DNA of 64,000 bases, taken from positions 1 to 64,000 of IMG/VR virus record IMGVR_UViG_3300024308_000188; one strand, 5' to 3'. Made by a program: the position numbers and the translations under genes. The notes under the pieces were generated by a model. That model made no database searches. It saw only the letters and a list, made by a program, of their open reading frames with translations, and was not told the origin of the DNA. Positions 17,239 through 26,609 of the stretch are shown in pieces; the stretch's first letter is position 1, and each line of letters begins with the position of its first letter. Source of the stretch: a virus.

Positions 17239-18057
17239 TTAACAGCCGCCACGATAAACATAAGGATCAAAAGTTGTAACCTCACCCTTACGTTTTAGTC
17301 TGCGTAAAAAAGTACAATTGGATAATTCTTCTAATTGTTCTTCTATTTCGTCTCGGTCACAGCTGAATAGATTATAAGATTTTACGTATTCCATGAATTC
17401 AGGTTGATCCAGCAAATGTAGTGCAGACAAACTGTTTAACAAAGGTTCATACTTGATTGCACCATCTACCACAAACTGCAAACTTGATGGAAAATATAAT
17501 TCAAGCTCTAAGCACAAAATTTGTTGGTGCGGCTCAAGATCCGTTTCATAAACGAAAGCATAGCGTTTTGTATTTACATCAGATCTTTCTGACGCAACTA
17601 CATTAAATTTCCCAAAAATTCGAGAAGAGTTGTTTAAATCTATTGAATCAGATTGTGAATGTTGTTCTTGCAAAATGGAATGTCCTTCAAGTGGAGCAAC
17701 ATAAATATCACTACAGTAAACTGCTTGTGATACGTACTGGTTTACTTTAAGATTATAGAAGCGTTGGTTACTGGCTGGTTTAAAACGTACTCTTCTTTTG
17801 AATTCGTCCAGAGTTAAATATCCGTATTTAATAAGGCCAGCAAACGCTTCCTCTAGCCAAGAAGCTGCGATAGAAAGTTCTTCTTTGGTTTCAGGGTTAA
17901 TAAAATCGATTAATATTGTTTCGTGTTGTGTTAAAGCCGGAACAAGCACACTTTGCCTGAAGTATTCAGCAGTGTTTTCTTTTACATAAGGAATACCTAT
18001 GTGCTTACCTTCAGGAGTATTCGTGGTGTCATAAATTTTGATTTCAACTTCTGACAT
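17239..18057 (-). CDS. DUF4325/STAS-like domain protein (tentative)
   Basis: 272 residues. Residues ~30-110 (TILIDFINPETKEELSIAASWLEEAFAGLIKYGYL...RRVRFK) match the pattern of DUF4325, a STAS-like domain: a hydrophobic strand ending in DF, then S-x-x-[FW]-L-[DE]-E-[AL]-F-x-x-L and a following strand. The rest is a strand-rich and then acidic helical C-terminal part not recognised. The position, 11 bases after the tail-spike gene, would also suit a baseplate wedge component. SD AAGGAA. The domain assignment needs a profile search. Confidence 0.4.
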   Translation of the reverse strand: MSEVEIKIYDTTNTPEGKHIGIPYVKENTAEYFRQSVLVPALTQHETILIDFINPETKEELSIAASWLEEAFAGLIKYGYLTLDEFKRRVRFKPASNQRFYNLKVNQYVSQAVYCSDIYVAPLEGHSILQEQHSQSDSIDLNNSSRIFGKFNVVASERSDVNTKRYAFVYETDLEPHQQILCLELELYFPSSLQFVVDGAIKYEPLLNSLSALHLLDQPEFMEYVKSYNLFSCDRDEIEEQLEELSNCTFLRRLKRKGEVTTFDPYVYRGGC

Positions 18058-18068
18058 TTTAACATTCC

Positions 18069-18872
18069 TTACGCTAAATCGATTCGAGTACCATTGATTT
18101 TATAGGTAGAGCTTGTAGTGTAATCGACGCTTCCTTTAACTTGGATTACTTGCTTTCCACCTATTTTCATTTCATGATCGCCCTTTATGTCTTGTGTGAA
18201 ATCACCTTCGACGATAACGTGCATATTACCGCTGTCTTTTTTACGGAAACCAGCAAACGGAACACGACCTTTTTGTTGCTTACCAAGGCTATCAAGAATT
18301 GAACTTACGTTATCTTTTAAATACTGAGGAATCGCATTTACATCTTTTGCTACATGCAGCTGATGATTACCTATAACTGTTTGGCGAAGATCTCCAAAAA
18401 CAGTAACATGGTGATCACCAGGAAAATTTACAAAAGTTTCTCTGGTTCTTTCATCTATTACAAAATAGTGGCCGCTTGGAAGCACGTAACCTAGACGATC
18501 AGGATAATTAACTTCAAATTCTTCGGCCAATGTAGTGCTGTTAAAGGGAACTCTTGTTGAATAAGATCCTAAGTGCGGATCTCCATCATGTTTATAACTA
18601 ACGGAAACCCAAGAACCACGAACTGGAGTTCCCCAAACACAAGCTGTATGTCCCAACACACCGCCCATTAGACCGCGAGGATGAATATTATCTTCAGGTA
18701 TTAACCAAGGAAGTTCATCATCCTTTATTGCGTCCTGTAAAATTGGAATACGTGCGCGTATTCTAAAAAGTCTATCAGGATCATTATTGTCAACGACGAT
18801 TGCATTATAAGGAATTTTAGGATCAAGTCCTTTACGTTCCAACTCACGGAGCAAATTAATTGTTGGTTTCAT
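18069..18872 (-). CDS. Baseplate central spike protein (gp5/VgrG-type OB fold)
   Basis: 267 residues. The N-terminal part (YNAIVVDNNDPDRLFRIRARIPILQDAI...LPWLIPED) is a typical phage/T6SS spike OB-fold: 'G/A-x-V-x-x-N-x-D-P-x-x-x-x-R-[IV]-x-[AV]-R-[IV]-P'. This is followed by VWGTPVRGSWVSVSYKHDGDPH. The C-terminal half has repeated short strands (HHVTVFGDLRQTVIGNHQLHV, GNMHVIVEGDFTQDIKGDHEMKIGG) typical of the triple-stranded beta-helix needle. It follows the hub gene with a 4-base overlap, as expected for the gp27-gp5 pair. No lysozyme domain is inserted. Confidence 0.85.
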   Translation of the reverse strand: MKPTINLLRELERKGLDPKIPYNAIVVDNNDPDRLFRIRARIPILQDAIKDDELPWLIPEDNIHPRGLMGGVLGHTACVWGTPVRGSWVSVSYKHDGDPHLGSYSTRVPFNSTTLAEEFEVNYPDRLGYVLPSGHYFVIDERTRETFVNFPGDHHVTVFGDLRQTVIGNHQLHVAKDVNAIPQYLKDNVSSILDSLGKQQKGRVPFAGFRKKDSGNMHVIVEGDFTQDIKGDHEMKIGGKQVIQVKGSVDYTTSSTYKINGTRIDLA

Positions 18873-20788
18873 TCTGTGGCATTCTCACCTAAAGCGCAAA
18901 GAAGATCGCGTAAAAAAGAAAGAAGTAATCTTTTCAATCTGTTCAATTTATTGAAGGGAAAGCGCAATCTATTCATGTTGAAATTGTCTATACATTGGTC
19001 AGGATATAAACCACGTAAAGCCGCATTCAAGTGGTCTTGAGCAAAAGCTCGGCAACTAACATTTAATTGAGGTGCTTTTAAATAACCACCATTTAGATCT
19101 CCAAGAGCAAGCAAGGCATTTATTTCATTAAGAAGTCTGGCACTCAATCCTTCAATTCTTCCAATACGATCAATAACCGCATTAACTAGATCATCAAGAT
19201 TAAGTTTAATAAAATCTATTACCAGAGATTCAAGTGGATTTAACTCGCCACAGTTTTCTAAAATAGATTTTGCCATGCTGAACTCACTGAGTAAATTCAA
19301 CAGTTGATCTTTTCCTGCTCCGTATTTTGCAGACAAAGCTCCGAATCCGAAACGATCACTTTCAGACGCAAAAGAATTTTCAAGAGCATCTATGCTTCCG
19401 GTAGCTTTATCAATGAAGCCGTCAAATCCAGTTTTAATATTTTGTTGTGCAGCATCAGCAGCTTGAATTGGAGTTTGCGTATCACCGCCAGCCAGTGTAG
19501 TGCTTGCTTGTTGGCTTATGGCCTGTTCTTTTATTGGATCATTATAATCAACAACGCTGTCAGCTTTTTCCATTTTTGGTTTTTTGCTGTCAGATCTTTG
19601 ATTCTTAGATCCTAGTAGTGGGGTGTTTCCGCTTTGAGTAACAAAACAGCGATAAAGAGTGTAAAACTCTCTGTAGTTATTTCCTACACATGCAGCCGTT
19701 TTACCTCCAACAATATAAATGCCTTGAACGGTTTCCTGAACATCAAGCTCTTGAAATTGATTGAAAGCTTTCACTTCAACCACAGAAAATAATGGAATGT
19801 TAGCCATTTTGGGAATGTTAACGCGAATACCGCTGTTGAACAAACTTAGATAACGCATATTCTGCGTTTTGGCCTCATAATATTTTTCGTGCGCGTTTGA
19901 GCCACTTAAATTCTTGCCAATACCACTGTCATAATATTTTGCGCTAACCGAACTACTGTAAGCAAAGCTGTTACGCACTTCTTGGTTTATAGGTAAACCA
20001 TCTTGTATTACTGGAGGATTTACAGATTCGTATGTATCAATCTTTCCATCAGCACGAGCTTGAGTTCGTACATGACCATAGTTAAACATTAAATTTGTTA
20101 AGCCAGAATGTTTAAATGGTTTGTATTCAAGCGCAAAGAAAGTATTGGCTTCTTTCTTTTCTGGCATATCACCTAATAATATTGTGTACTCAGGGTCTTG
20201 TTGAATAGTGGAAAACAACTCACGAATGATAAAAGTGTTATCTATGTCATGCAAACCAGCAATAACACTTTCAGTATCTTTAAAAGATCTGGCTAAAATA
20301 TCTTGAACAAATTGAGCACGACTTTTACCGACATTTAACCAAGTCATGGAGTCGTCAGAAGTTACATCGCTATCAACCGTAATGCCATGTGCTTGAAGAA
20401 TTTGGGTAACAGCATCGATGCTTGTGCCTTTTTGAGCTTGCTGTTGTGCGCCAAAAACATAAGAAGGTTCGCCAAGAACAGCAACTATATCATAACGAAC
20501 ACCTGCACCTGCAATTTCTTCTTCTTTGCAGCTTACTGTAGTAAAGTTAAGTTCTAGTTTTGGCTTATCTGAAAAACTATAGGTTAGTGTAATCTTAGAT
20601 CCATCAACTAAAGCAAGAGGGCCAGATAATATACGATTTCTATCTTCAAACTTAAATTCTATGGCTGGTGTATTATAACCAAAGCCACCATTAAGAATAA
20701 AAGATTGGAAAAAGTTATTAGCAGGAGGCAACTCTCTACCATTTATTTTTAATTGGATCTCGGTTCCAGCAACGCTTAAAGCAATCAT
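18869..20788 (-). CDS. Baseplate hub protein (gp27/gpD-like)
   Basis: 639 residues. The N-terminal ~350 residues look like the hub domain of gp27/gpD/VgrG proteins: a strand-rich start (AGTEIQLKINGRELP), then TSIDAVTQILQAHGITVDSD, WLNVGKSRAQFVQDILARS and NTFIIREL, the usual 'helper' region in which a short helix follows 'FVQ-[DF]-[IL]'. A long low-complexity/helical C-terminal part (~400-639) is additional. The hub carries the spike encoded directly downstream (4-base overlap) and connects to the tail tube. It overlaps the upstream LysM-like gene by 4 bases. Confidence 0.8.
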   Translation of the reverse strand: MIALSVAGTEIQLKINGRELPPANNFFQSFILNGGFGYNTPAIEFKFEDRNRILSGPLALVDGSKITLTYSFSDKPKLELNFTTVSCKEEEIAGAGVRYDIVAVLGEPSYVFGAQQQAQKGTSIDAVTQILQAHGITVDSDVTSDDSMTWLNVGKSRAQFVQDILARSFKDTESVIAGLHDIDNTFIIRELFSTIQQDPEYTILLGDMPEKKEANTFFALEYKPFKHSGLTNLMFNYGHVRTQARADGKIDTYESVNPPVIQDGLPINQEVRNSFAYSSSVSAKYYDSGIGKNLSGSNAHEKYYEAKTQNMRYLSLFNSGIRVNIPKMANIPLFSVVEVKAFNQFQELDVQETVQGIYIVGGKTAACVGNNYREFYTLYRCFVTQSGNTPLLGSKNQRSDSKKPKMEKADSVVDYNDPIKEQAISQQASTTLAGGDTQTPIQAADAAQQNIKTGFDGFIDKATGSIDALENSFASESDRFGFGALSAKYGAGKDQLLNLLSEFSMAKSILENCGELNPLESLVIDFIKLNLDDLVNAVIDRIGRIEGLSARLLNEINALLALGDLNGGYLKAPQLNVSCRAFAQDHLNAALRGLYPDQCIDNFNMNRLRFPFNKLNRLKRLLLSFLRDLLCALGENATE

Positions 20789-21102
20789 ATTGACATCCTA
20801 GTGGCAGTCTGACGTTTTTCTACGCGACTTAAAATTTCTTTCACTTGATTAGGATCTGGAATATTTAAAGTCATTCCTCTCGTAACCTGAAAGCTATCAC
20901 AAAGGCCATTGTAATTAAGTATGACGAAATATAATTCAACATCACCTAAAGTATCGTAGGCTAACAGTTGCGGATTACTTAAATATGTAGCGTCAATCTC
21001 TACACTAAAGGCCAGATCAATAGCGCATATTTCATCAAGCAAGGTCAAGGCTAATGGATCTGGCCCATATTCATCGACCACAACAGTTTTGGCTTTACTC
21101 AT
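20785..21102 (-). CDS. Small baseplate protein with LysM-like end (gp53/gpX-type, tentative)
   Basis: 105 residues. The segment DVELYFVILNYNGLCDSFQVTRGMTLNIPD resembles the LysM-like module of tail protein X and T4 gp53: Y-x-x-I-x-x-x-N-[GN]-x-x-[DN]-x-F-x-[VI]-x-x-G-x-x-L-x-IP. Such proteins lie beside the hub in contractile tails. The start has the SD AAGGTG, and the stop overlaps the hub start by 4 bases. Confidence 0.6.
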   Translation of the reverse strand: MSKAKTVVVDEYGPDPLALTLLDEICAIDLAFSVEIDATYLSNPQLLAYDTLGDVELYFVILNYNGLCDSFQVTRGMTLNIPDPNQVKEILSRVEKRQTATRMSI

Positions 21103-21110
21103 GATGCACC

Positions 21111-21893
21111 TTAAGTTCTTTCACTGAAGTCATTACCAAAGCCGCCAGCAAACCATTTTTCTATATCTTGCTGAGTAACCGCGAAATAACTTGTTAGCTC
21201 TAAATTGAAATCAACACCTAAAGGATTACCGGATTCATCTTCCATTTGACCATCAAGTGCAGCAACTACGTTTGTTACTATACAAGGGGTCATGCGAAAA
21301 AATTTACCAACTTGACAAATGATTTCAAATTCATCGTCAATAGAAAAGTTTGTACCATCGGCAACACTATCAAGAATGGCAACACCAGCAGCCGGACCAG
21401 GAGGTTGAAGCGCACCGAATTTAACAGTGCCATCAAAATTTCCCTTTTCGTTAGGTGTAACAAATTTACTCATGCGAATAAGTTGGTTAATAACTTCTTC
21501 TTTAGTATCTTGATATGCGTGTATTTCAATAGGTAGACTTATTTGCAGATAAGCTGGTTCTGTCCAAGCTTGGGCAGTAGCTGCTTTAACTCGTGAACTC
21601 GCACCTAATAAACTGGCAGCGCCAGAAAATAAATCAGCACTGCTTTGTTTTATTAAACCAGTTTGACCTGCAAGATCCGCCATAGATCCAGAGAATAAAG
21701 GTTGCCAACCACTAGCCATAGCTATTTGAAAATCAGTAGGAACATAACCGGAAAAGTTTAGGGTTCCACTGCGATTTCTAATGACTGTTCTGTAAATTGG
21801 ATCAACTTCAATCCCTTTACGTACAGCCGGATTATTGTGTACAATTCCTTGAACTCCAGGAAGAGTACCGCCTCTCTGTAAATAGTTTGCCAT
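21111..21893 (-). CDS. Putative baseplate tube-junction protein
   Basis: 260 residues, beginning MANYLQRGGTLPGVQGIVHN. The middle (PAYLQISLPIEIHAYQDTKEEVINQLIRMSKFVTP) and C-terminal half, rich in strands with FRMTPCIVTNVVAAL and GVDFNLELTSYFAVTQQDIEKWF, resemble baseplate proteins that prolong the tail tube into the baseplate (gp48/gp54-type). The order sheath-tube-tape measure-this gene-hub supports it. The assignment is from order and general appearance, not a diagnostic motif. Its start follows the tape measure stop directly. Confidence 0.5.
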   Translation of the reverse strand: MANYLQRGGTLPGVQGIVHNNPAVRKGIEVDPIYRTVIRNRSGTLNFSGYVPTDFQIAMASGWQPLFSGSMADLAGQTGLIKQSSADLFSGAASLLGASSRVKAATAQAWTEPAYLQISLPIEIHAYQDTKEEVINQLIRMSKFVTPNEKGNFDGTVKFGALQPPGPAAGVAILDSVADGTNFSIDDEFEIICQVGKFFRMTPCIVTNVVAALDGQMEDESGNPLGVDFNLELTSYFAVTQQDIEKWFAGGFGNDFSERT

Positions 21894-24218
21894 TTATAAA
21901 ATTCCAAGGTTCACTAAATTGAGTGTTGCATCTTCCATATGAACAGGAGTATTTGCTAACGAAGGAACACCGCTGCCAGTACCGCTTTGAGTTTTGCCAC
22001 CAAAATCTTTTCGGCTAACTGTTTTAATGCTGGCTTTTTCTGGACGTTTCTGTTCACGCTTGCTGGAATTTCCGTAACCAGATTTTTCTACGGGACGTTC
22101 TTCAACAAAGTTGTTTATTACTGGAGCAGGATCTGGATTAACAACCATGCCAGCTTCTGTAACATTAACCGCTGTTCCATAATCCGAATCAATATTTAGA
22201 TTAGGATCTAATGGAGTTGCAGTGTAAGTTTGTTTTGGTTTAAGTCGGCCGACAGGAGCAACAGGAGCAGTGTTATTAACTACAACTGTTTTACTATCGT
22301 TACCAAAACCAAAAAAGTTGCTGAATATACCAGACTCTTGTTTTGTGTTGCTATCAAACTTTTTCTGAGCGTCTTTTAAAGCGCGTTCAGTATCACTATC
22401 ACCTTCAAAAATTCCAACGATGTTGTCCCAAAGAGCATCACCTATTTCAGAAATTTCTTCTTTCAAACTATCTATGCTGTCTGTCAGTGAAATGCCGAAA
22501 GTAGAGAATAATCCAACTAATCCTTCAGTAGAAAGATTTATAATCGGACTTAAAGAGGCCGGAAGTAATCCAATAGACTTCGCTAACATTCCTATTGAAT
22601 TTTGCTCAGTAGAATTCACATCAAATGCAGAATAAGTTTCCATAGAGAAATCGGAAGTGCTCTCCAAAACTTTCATTTTGGTGCTTAGCGTATTATCTAC
22701 AATAGCATTGGCTGTTGTTTCATTTGAAGTAAACAAACTGTTTGCAAAATTTGTTATTGCATTTCCTGCACCAGCTAAAAGTTCTTTACCTGATTTAACA
22801 GTAGCATCAACACTAGCGACCGTATCTTTATAAAGCTGATCGGCAGAGTCAGTTAAATTTGAGGAAGTTTCGTAAACATCGACTGCAAGATTTTGGCCAA
22901 ATTCAACGAGGCCAGAATTCTCAGCGAGTTCAATAGCTCCCATACTGCCTGCAATACCACCAAGCACACCAAGAAGAGGAACCATAATTGGTGCAGCTGG
23001 CCCAGTTAATAAACCAGCACTTGCTCCAAGTTTTGCACCAACAGCGCCACCTGCCCAAGCTGCACCACCAGAAGCAACAGTAGATCCTACAAGATCAGCG
23101 GTCGCTACATTTTTTTGTTCTTGAGTAAGTGTTTCGTCATTACGAATATTAACTATCTCAGAAACTGTCATTGCGGTAGTAACAGCAGCACCAGCTAAAC
23201 CAGCTTTATTGAAATTCTTCAATCCGAATTTTTTATCCGGTGATTTATCTGTATCATTTGAAACAGAATTCTTTTTATCGGAATCAGAATCAACTTCTTT
23301 CGGTTTATCTGCTTCCGCAGTATCAGCAGTTTCCACAACATCTTTTGGTGCCGTGTAAGCTTGATAAACTTTTTTACCGCCAAGATAAGTCGCACCTACT
23401 AAACCAGCAGTGGCCGCAGCATCTGCAATAGGGCTATCGCTATTACCTTCTGAATCTTCACCAGTAAATGGAACCCACTCTGGAAGTTTACCTCCAAGTT
23501 TATCGTAAGCAGTTGCTCCGACTAAAGCCGCAATAGCTGCAAGTCCAGTTGCTTTTATTCCAGTACGCGCACCACTTCTTATTTTTTCACTTGTTGTCTG
23601 GTCTTTCCATTTTTTATTCTTTGCTTTTTCGTCTTTGTTGTTACCGCCTCGTGCGGCAGCAGCGGCAGCAGCGGCAGCCGCTAGATCTCCAAGCATTCCA
23701 CCGTTTTGTCCAGCACGACCACTCAAGCTTGAATCCGATCCTATTAAAAAATCAAACGGAGTAGTTTCATTTATAATAGCATCTTTTCTTCGTTGCTTTT
23801 CATCGGCTTCAAATTGATTTCTTAACGTAGCATCTATGCTACCAAGCAAATCTTGCTGTTGTTCATTTCCTTCAACAGTAACACCGACAAGATCTTGAGT
23901 GACTTCTCCAAGATCAGAAATACCTTCACTTAACTGAGTATCATCTGACTGTGTGGTATATTCATTTGTGGTGTTACTGACTTCTGTAATAGAAGTATTG
24001 TTTATTACAGTGTTTCCTGATTCATCTTCTGATATATCTTGAACAGTATCTTCAACACTACTTGAATTTTCTGTTGTCTGCACATCAACAATTTGATCAG
24101 GAGCAAAATCTTCAGCGGTTATATTTGTGTCGTCGTTGTTATCTGGCGTAACCACAGTATCGTCTGGAACATAATTATCCAGTAGATCGATAATGGTCAA
24201 TTCGGTTTTTTCTTCCAT
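21894..24218 (-). CDS. Putative tail tape measure protein
   Basis: 774 residues. The N-terminal ~130 residues are acidic and Thr/Asn-rich. Then come a run of ten alanines (~180-190), helical segments and glycine/alanine-rich hydrophobic stretches (about 340-430, including GPAAPIMVPLLGVLGGIAGS) as in phage tape measure proteins. The C-terminal ~200 residues are low complexity. It lies between the gp26-like pair and the hub genes, the expected position. The ATG with the SD TTGAGG at 24218 is preferred over an upstream in-frame ATG. The tape measure sets tail length and lies inside the tube; the hydrophobic part may enter the host membrane on injection. Confidence 0.65.
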   Translation of the reverse strand: MEEKTELTIIDLLDNYVPDDTVVTPDNNDDTNITAEDFAPDQIVDVQTTENSSSVEDTVQDISEDESGNTVINNTSITEVSNTTNEYTTQSDDTQLSEGISDLGEVTQDLVGVTVEGNEQQQDLLGSIDATLRNQFEADEKQRRKDAIINETTPFDFLIGSDSSLSGRAGQNGGMLGDLAAAAAAAAAARGGNNKDEKAKNKKWKDQTTSEKIRSGARTGIKATGLAAIAALVGATAYDKLGGKLPEWVPFTGEDSEGNSDSPIADAAATAGLVGATYLGGKKVYQAYTAPKDVVETADTAEADKPKEVDSDSDKKNSVSNDTDKSPDKKFGLKNFNKAGLAGAAVTTAMTVSEIVNIRNDETLTQEQKNVATADLVGSTVASGGAAWAGGAVGAKLGASAGLLTGPAAPIMVPLLGVLGGIAGSMGAIELAENSGLVEFGQNLAVDVYETSSNLTDSADQLYKDTVASVDATVKSGKELLAGAGNAITNFANSLFTSNETTANAIVDNTLSTKMKVLESTSDFSMETYSAFDVNSTEQNSIGMLAKSIGLLPASLSPIINLSTEGLVGLFSTFGISLTDSIDSLKEEISEIGDALWDNIVGIFEGDSDTERALKDAQKKFDSNTKQESGIFSNFFGFGNDSKTVVVNNTAPVAPVGRLKPKQTYTATPLDPNLNIDSDYGTAVNVTEAGMVVNPDPAPVINNFVEERPVEKSGYGNSSKREQKRPEKASIKTVSRKDFGGKTQSGTGSGVPSLANTPVHMEDATLNLVNLGIL

Positions 24219-24229
24219 TGCGAAATACC

Positions 24230-25174
24230 TCAACGACTAGAGCGCCTCTTGGCCTTGTTAGCCAATTCTTTTTGTTTACGTTCTGCCGCATTCTTTTGAT
24301 AAACACTGTGCCAATACAAGAGTTTTTTGATTGGGGTATCTTCAATTACCTGAATGTTCATGGCTTGCATGATATTAAATTGCATGTTCATTACAGATTT
24401 TTCAGTAATGTTAGGCAACACATCGTGAGGCCCAAGACGTTTAACCATTTGAGGTCTGTTTCCGCACTCAGCGCAATCAAGTTCATATCGTAATTCTACG
24501 CCATGATAAGAATCGGAATAGAATTTATTTACTTCCTTGACGAATTTTGCAGAATATTTAACAGAGAACAATTCAAGTTTTTGCTCAAATGTACTTCCAT
24601 CTAGGCAAGCAATAACATCTTTAAATTTTCTGTATTTAAGCCAATCTTGTTCGTTAGAGTCAGAATATTCTTCAATCAAATGAAGATCGTGTAGCGTCGG
24701 AACATGACAGTCTGAGGGTATGACAAGGTTATTCCATTTTGGAATTATAGGAACATACTTGTATTTATTACCATAGACTAAATTCGTGTTCTTAGTTCCA
24801 CACGTAGATCTTTTCATTTTATTTCGTAAAAGCCAGCGATCATCTTTATCGCTATACTCACGAAAAATTGTTCCTCTTGCATTTTTGACGGCAGAAGAAT
24901 GACAATCCCAAGTCATAGTTAAATGACTTTCGGTGTAACAGGTTTTTCTTAAATAAGCTAGAATATAAATTGCATCACCGCAAGTAAGATTCCAAATATC
25001 AGATTCAGACCAATCAGTAAACTCACTCAATAAACTGACTGTATCTTGCATACGAGATTGCGATTTACTTCTTTCAATAGCTGACATATCGCTCAGAAGA
25101 ATTTGACGAACATTCAAAGCTTTTATGTCGTACCAGCGGTATTCGCTAGGTAAACCACCAATGCTACTATACAT
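24230..25174 (-). CDS. Baseplate hub assembly protein, T4 gp26-like (tentative)
   Basis: 314 residues. It carries a zinc-type sequence LDCAECGNRPQM late in the protein (about 225-236) after a long helical region, and a basic tail. The arrangement resembles its upstream neighbour and the T4 baseplate hub assembly family (gp26/gp51 type), in which the protein ends with a C-x-x-C element. It also fits the position of tape-measure chaperones, just upstream of the tape measure gene. Start context: GGATAACTT before the ATG. Confidence 0.5.
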   Translation of the reverse strand: MYSSIGGLPSEYRWYDIKALNVRQILLSDMSAIERSKSQSRMQDTVSLLSEFTDWSESDIWNLTCGDAIYILAYLRKTCYTESHLTMTWDCHSSAVKNARGTIFREYSDKDDRWLLRNKMKRSTCGTKNTNLVYGNKYKYVPIIPKWNNLVIPSDCHVPTLHDLHLIEEYSDSNEQDWLKYRKFKDVIACLDGSTFEQKLELFSVKYSAKFVKEVNKFYSDSYHGVELRYELDCAECGNRPQMVKRLGPHDVLPNITEKSVMNMQFNIMQAMNIQVIEDTPIKKLLYWHSVYQKNAAERKQKELANKAKRRSSR

Positions 25175-25177
25175 AAG

Positions 25178-26068
25178 TTATCCAACAAAGAACATTTTTG
25201 GAGTTATGTTAAGTGAATAAGGTTCAGTTCGAGCACCGCAACACGAACATGGAGGACAAGTTATAATTTTTGAAATTCCGGCACGATAATCAGCATCATA
25301 TTTAAGTGCTTGCTGAACAATAGGCATCACTATATTATTTGGCTTTGTCTGCATAAACTTCAAACGGTCTTGTAGTGTGGAGCCAAAACTTTCATCCATC
25401 CACATTAAGACAGGTCTTAGTTTTTTCAGCGCAGGATTTTTACCCATAGCATTGTAATCTGCTATATCAATGGCTTTTGGAGTTTGATAACCTTGTTCAA
25501 GCTGCATATCACTTGGATAGTGCTTAACGAATTCCATTAAATGATCTACAGTTAGATCTTGGGAATTCTCGGTTTTACAGGTAAACCAAGATCCTTTAGC
25601 AACCTCTGAATAATTAGCCGTTATCTCAGCATTAAAAGTTTTGTATTGAGATTCAGTTACTGAGTACAACAACCATGTGTTGCTTTCACTATCAAAATTG
25701 AAATGCTGCTCAATAAGAAATTGAACGGCAGCTTGAGAAATTTCTGAATCGCCAGTTATCTGAACTCGTAGATGATTTTCTCTGCACATCCAATTCATTT
25801 GAATTGGCATATCTGTCAGAGTTATGATGCGTAACAGTGCTACAATAAAATAAAAGTCTACTACCTCTAAATTCTGTATGCCGCAATGATCTTGCACGGC
25901 AAGAATGAAAGGTAAGTAATCATCGGTTTCTATAGCTTCACTAACTTTCATCAGGGAATTAAAGTCAAATGGAACTAACTGTGCAATTTGAGTAGAGCTT
26001 TCGTAGTTCAGTCCCAAGCTTGGAAGTTTGTTGAATGGAATTTCTAGTGGTTGCTGTTGACTATACAT
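25178..26068 (-). CDS. Baseplate hub assembly protein, T4 gp26-like (tentative)
   Basis: 296 residues. The N-terminal half is helical with DFNSLMKVSEAIETDDYLPFILAVQDHCGI and VVDFYFIVALLRIITLTD; the C-terminus holds CPPCSCCGARTEPY, a metal-type cysteine cluster. The same plan (helical body, IxxLRxxT-type segment, late C-x-x-C) occurs in the T4 baseplate family that includes gp26. It may assist tape measure or hub assembly together with its neighbour at 24230. SD AGGATAAT precedes the ATG. Confidence 0.5.
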   Translation of the reverse strand: MYSQQQPLEIPFNKLPSLGLNYESSTQIAQLVPFDFNSLMKVSEAIETDDYLPFILAVQDHCGIQNLEVVDFYFIVALLRIITLTDMPIQMNWMCRENHLRVQITGDSEISQAAVQFLIEQHFNFDSESNTWLLYSVTESQYKTFNAEITANYSEVAKGSWFTCKTENSQDLTVDHLMEFVKHYPSDMQLEQGYQTPKAIDIADYNAMGKNPALKKLRPVLMWMDESFGSTLQDRLKFMQTKPNNIVMPIVQQALKYDADYRAGISKIITCPPCSCCGARTEPYSLNITPKMFFVG

Positions 26069-26073
26069 AGTTA

Positions 26074-26607
26074 TTATCCTGAAAAGTTTATTCTTTTGGA
26101 AGGAAGGAAAATCTGAGCAGTACAGACAAATTGTACGTTCACCCTTAGCCTTCCAGTTTCCTGATTAAGTTGTGGATTCCCTAAACTTATAGGCCAGACA
26201 TTTCTTATCGTTGAAGTAGCAGCTACTTCATTTTTATTGTTATAAAGTTCTACCGCAAAATCTTTCCAATAATGTGACGGTGTTCTGTAGCCACCTGTCC
26301 TCGGATTTTGCACCAGTGACTGCCAATCTTGTATGTAGGCTATGCTACTTAAAACACTGTCCTCATACATAATCATTTCAAAACTATCAATGCTGGTATT
26401 TCCAGGAAATGTAACGGTAGTTCCAGCGATTTCTTTTTGTTTGGTAGCAAATGCTGGAAACGGTAAACCGATTTCCTCACAGTAAGAAGGAGGTAACGTA
26501 AATCCGCCAATTTCTGGAAAAGAAACTAACGACCATTTCCACGATTGAAACGGTTCTCTATCTCCACTGTGAAGATCGGCTAAATCATCGATCTTCAATA
26601 TGCCCAT
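26074..26607 (-). CDS. Tail-tube-like virion protein (tentative)
   Basis: 177 residues. A beta-rich protein with a tube-like order: FQSWKWSLVSFPEIGGFTLP at the start, then ATKQKEIAGTTVTFPG, a helix (YWKDFAVELYNNKNEV) and a final strand pair (RVNVQFVCTAQIFLPSK). Tail tube and tube-cap proteins of contractile tails have this layout (T4 gp19/gp54 fold). It could form the first ring of the tube or a tail terminator. It is the second or third such candidate in the module. The function is inferred from architecture and order. Confidence 0.45.
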   Translation of the reverse strand: MGILKIDDLADLHSGDREPFQSWKWSLVSFPEIGGFTLPPSYCEEIGLPFPAFATKQKEIAGTTVTFPGNTSIDSFEMIMYEDSVLSSIAYIQDWQSLVQNPRTGGYRTPSHYWKDFAVELYNNKNEVAATSTIRNVWPISLGNPQLNQETGRLRVNVQFVCTAQIFLPSKRINFSG

Positions 26608-26609
26608 AA

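Noticed and set aside
24218-26068. Programmed frameshift between the two genes upstream of the tape measure, as in lambda G/GT
   Set aside because: Both genes have own start codons and stop codons separated by a few bases; there is no slippery heptamer at the junction that I could support.
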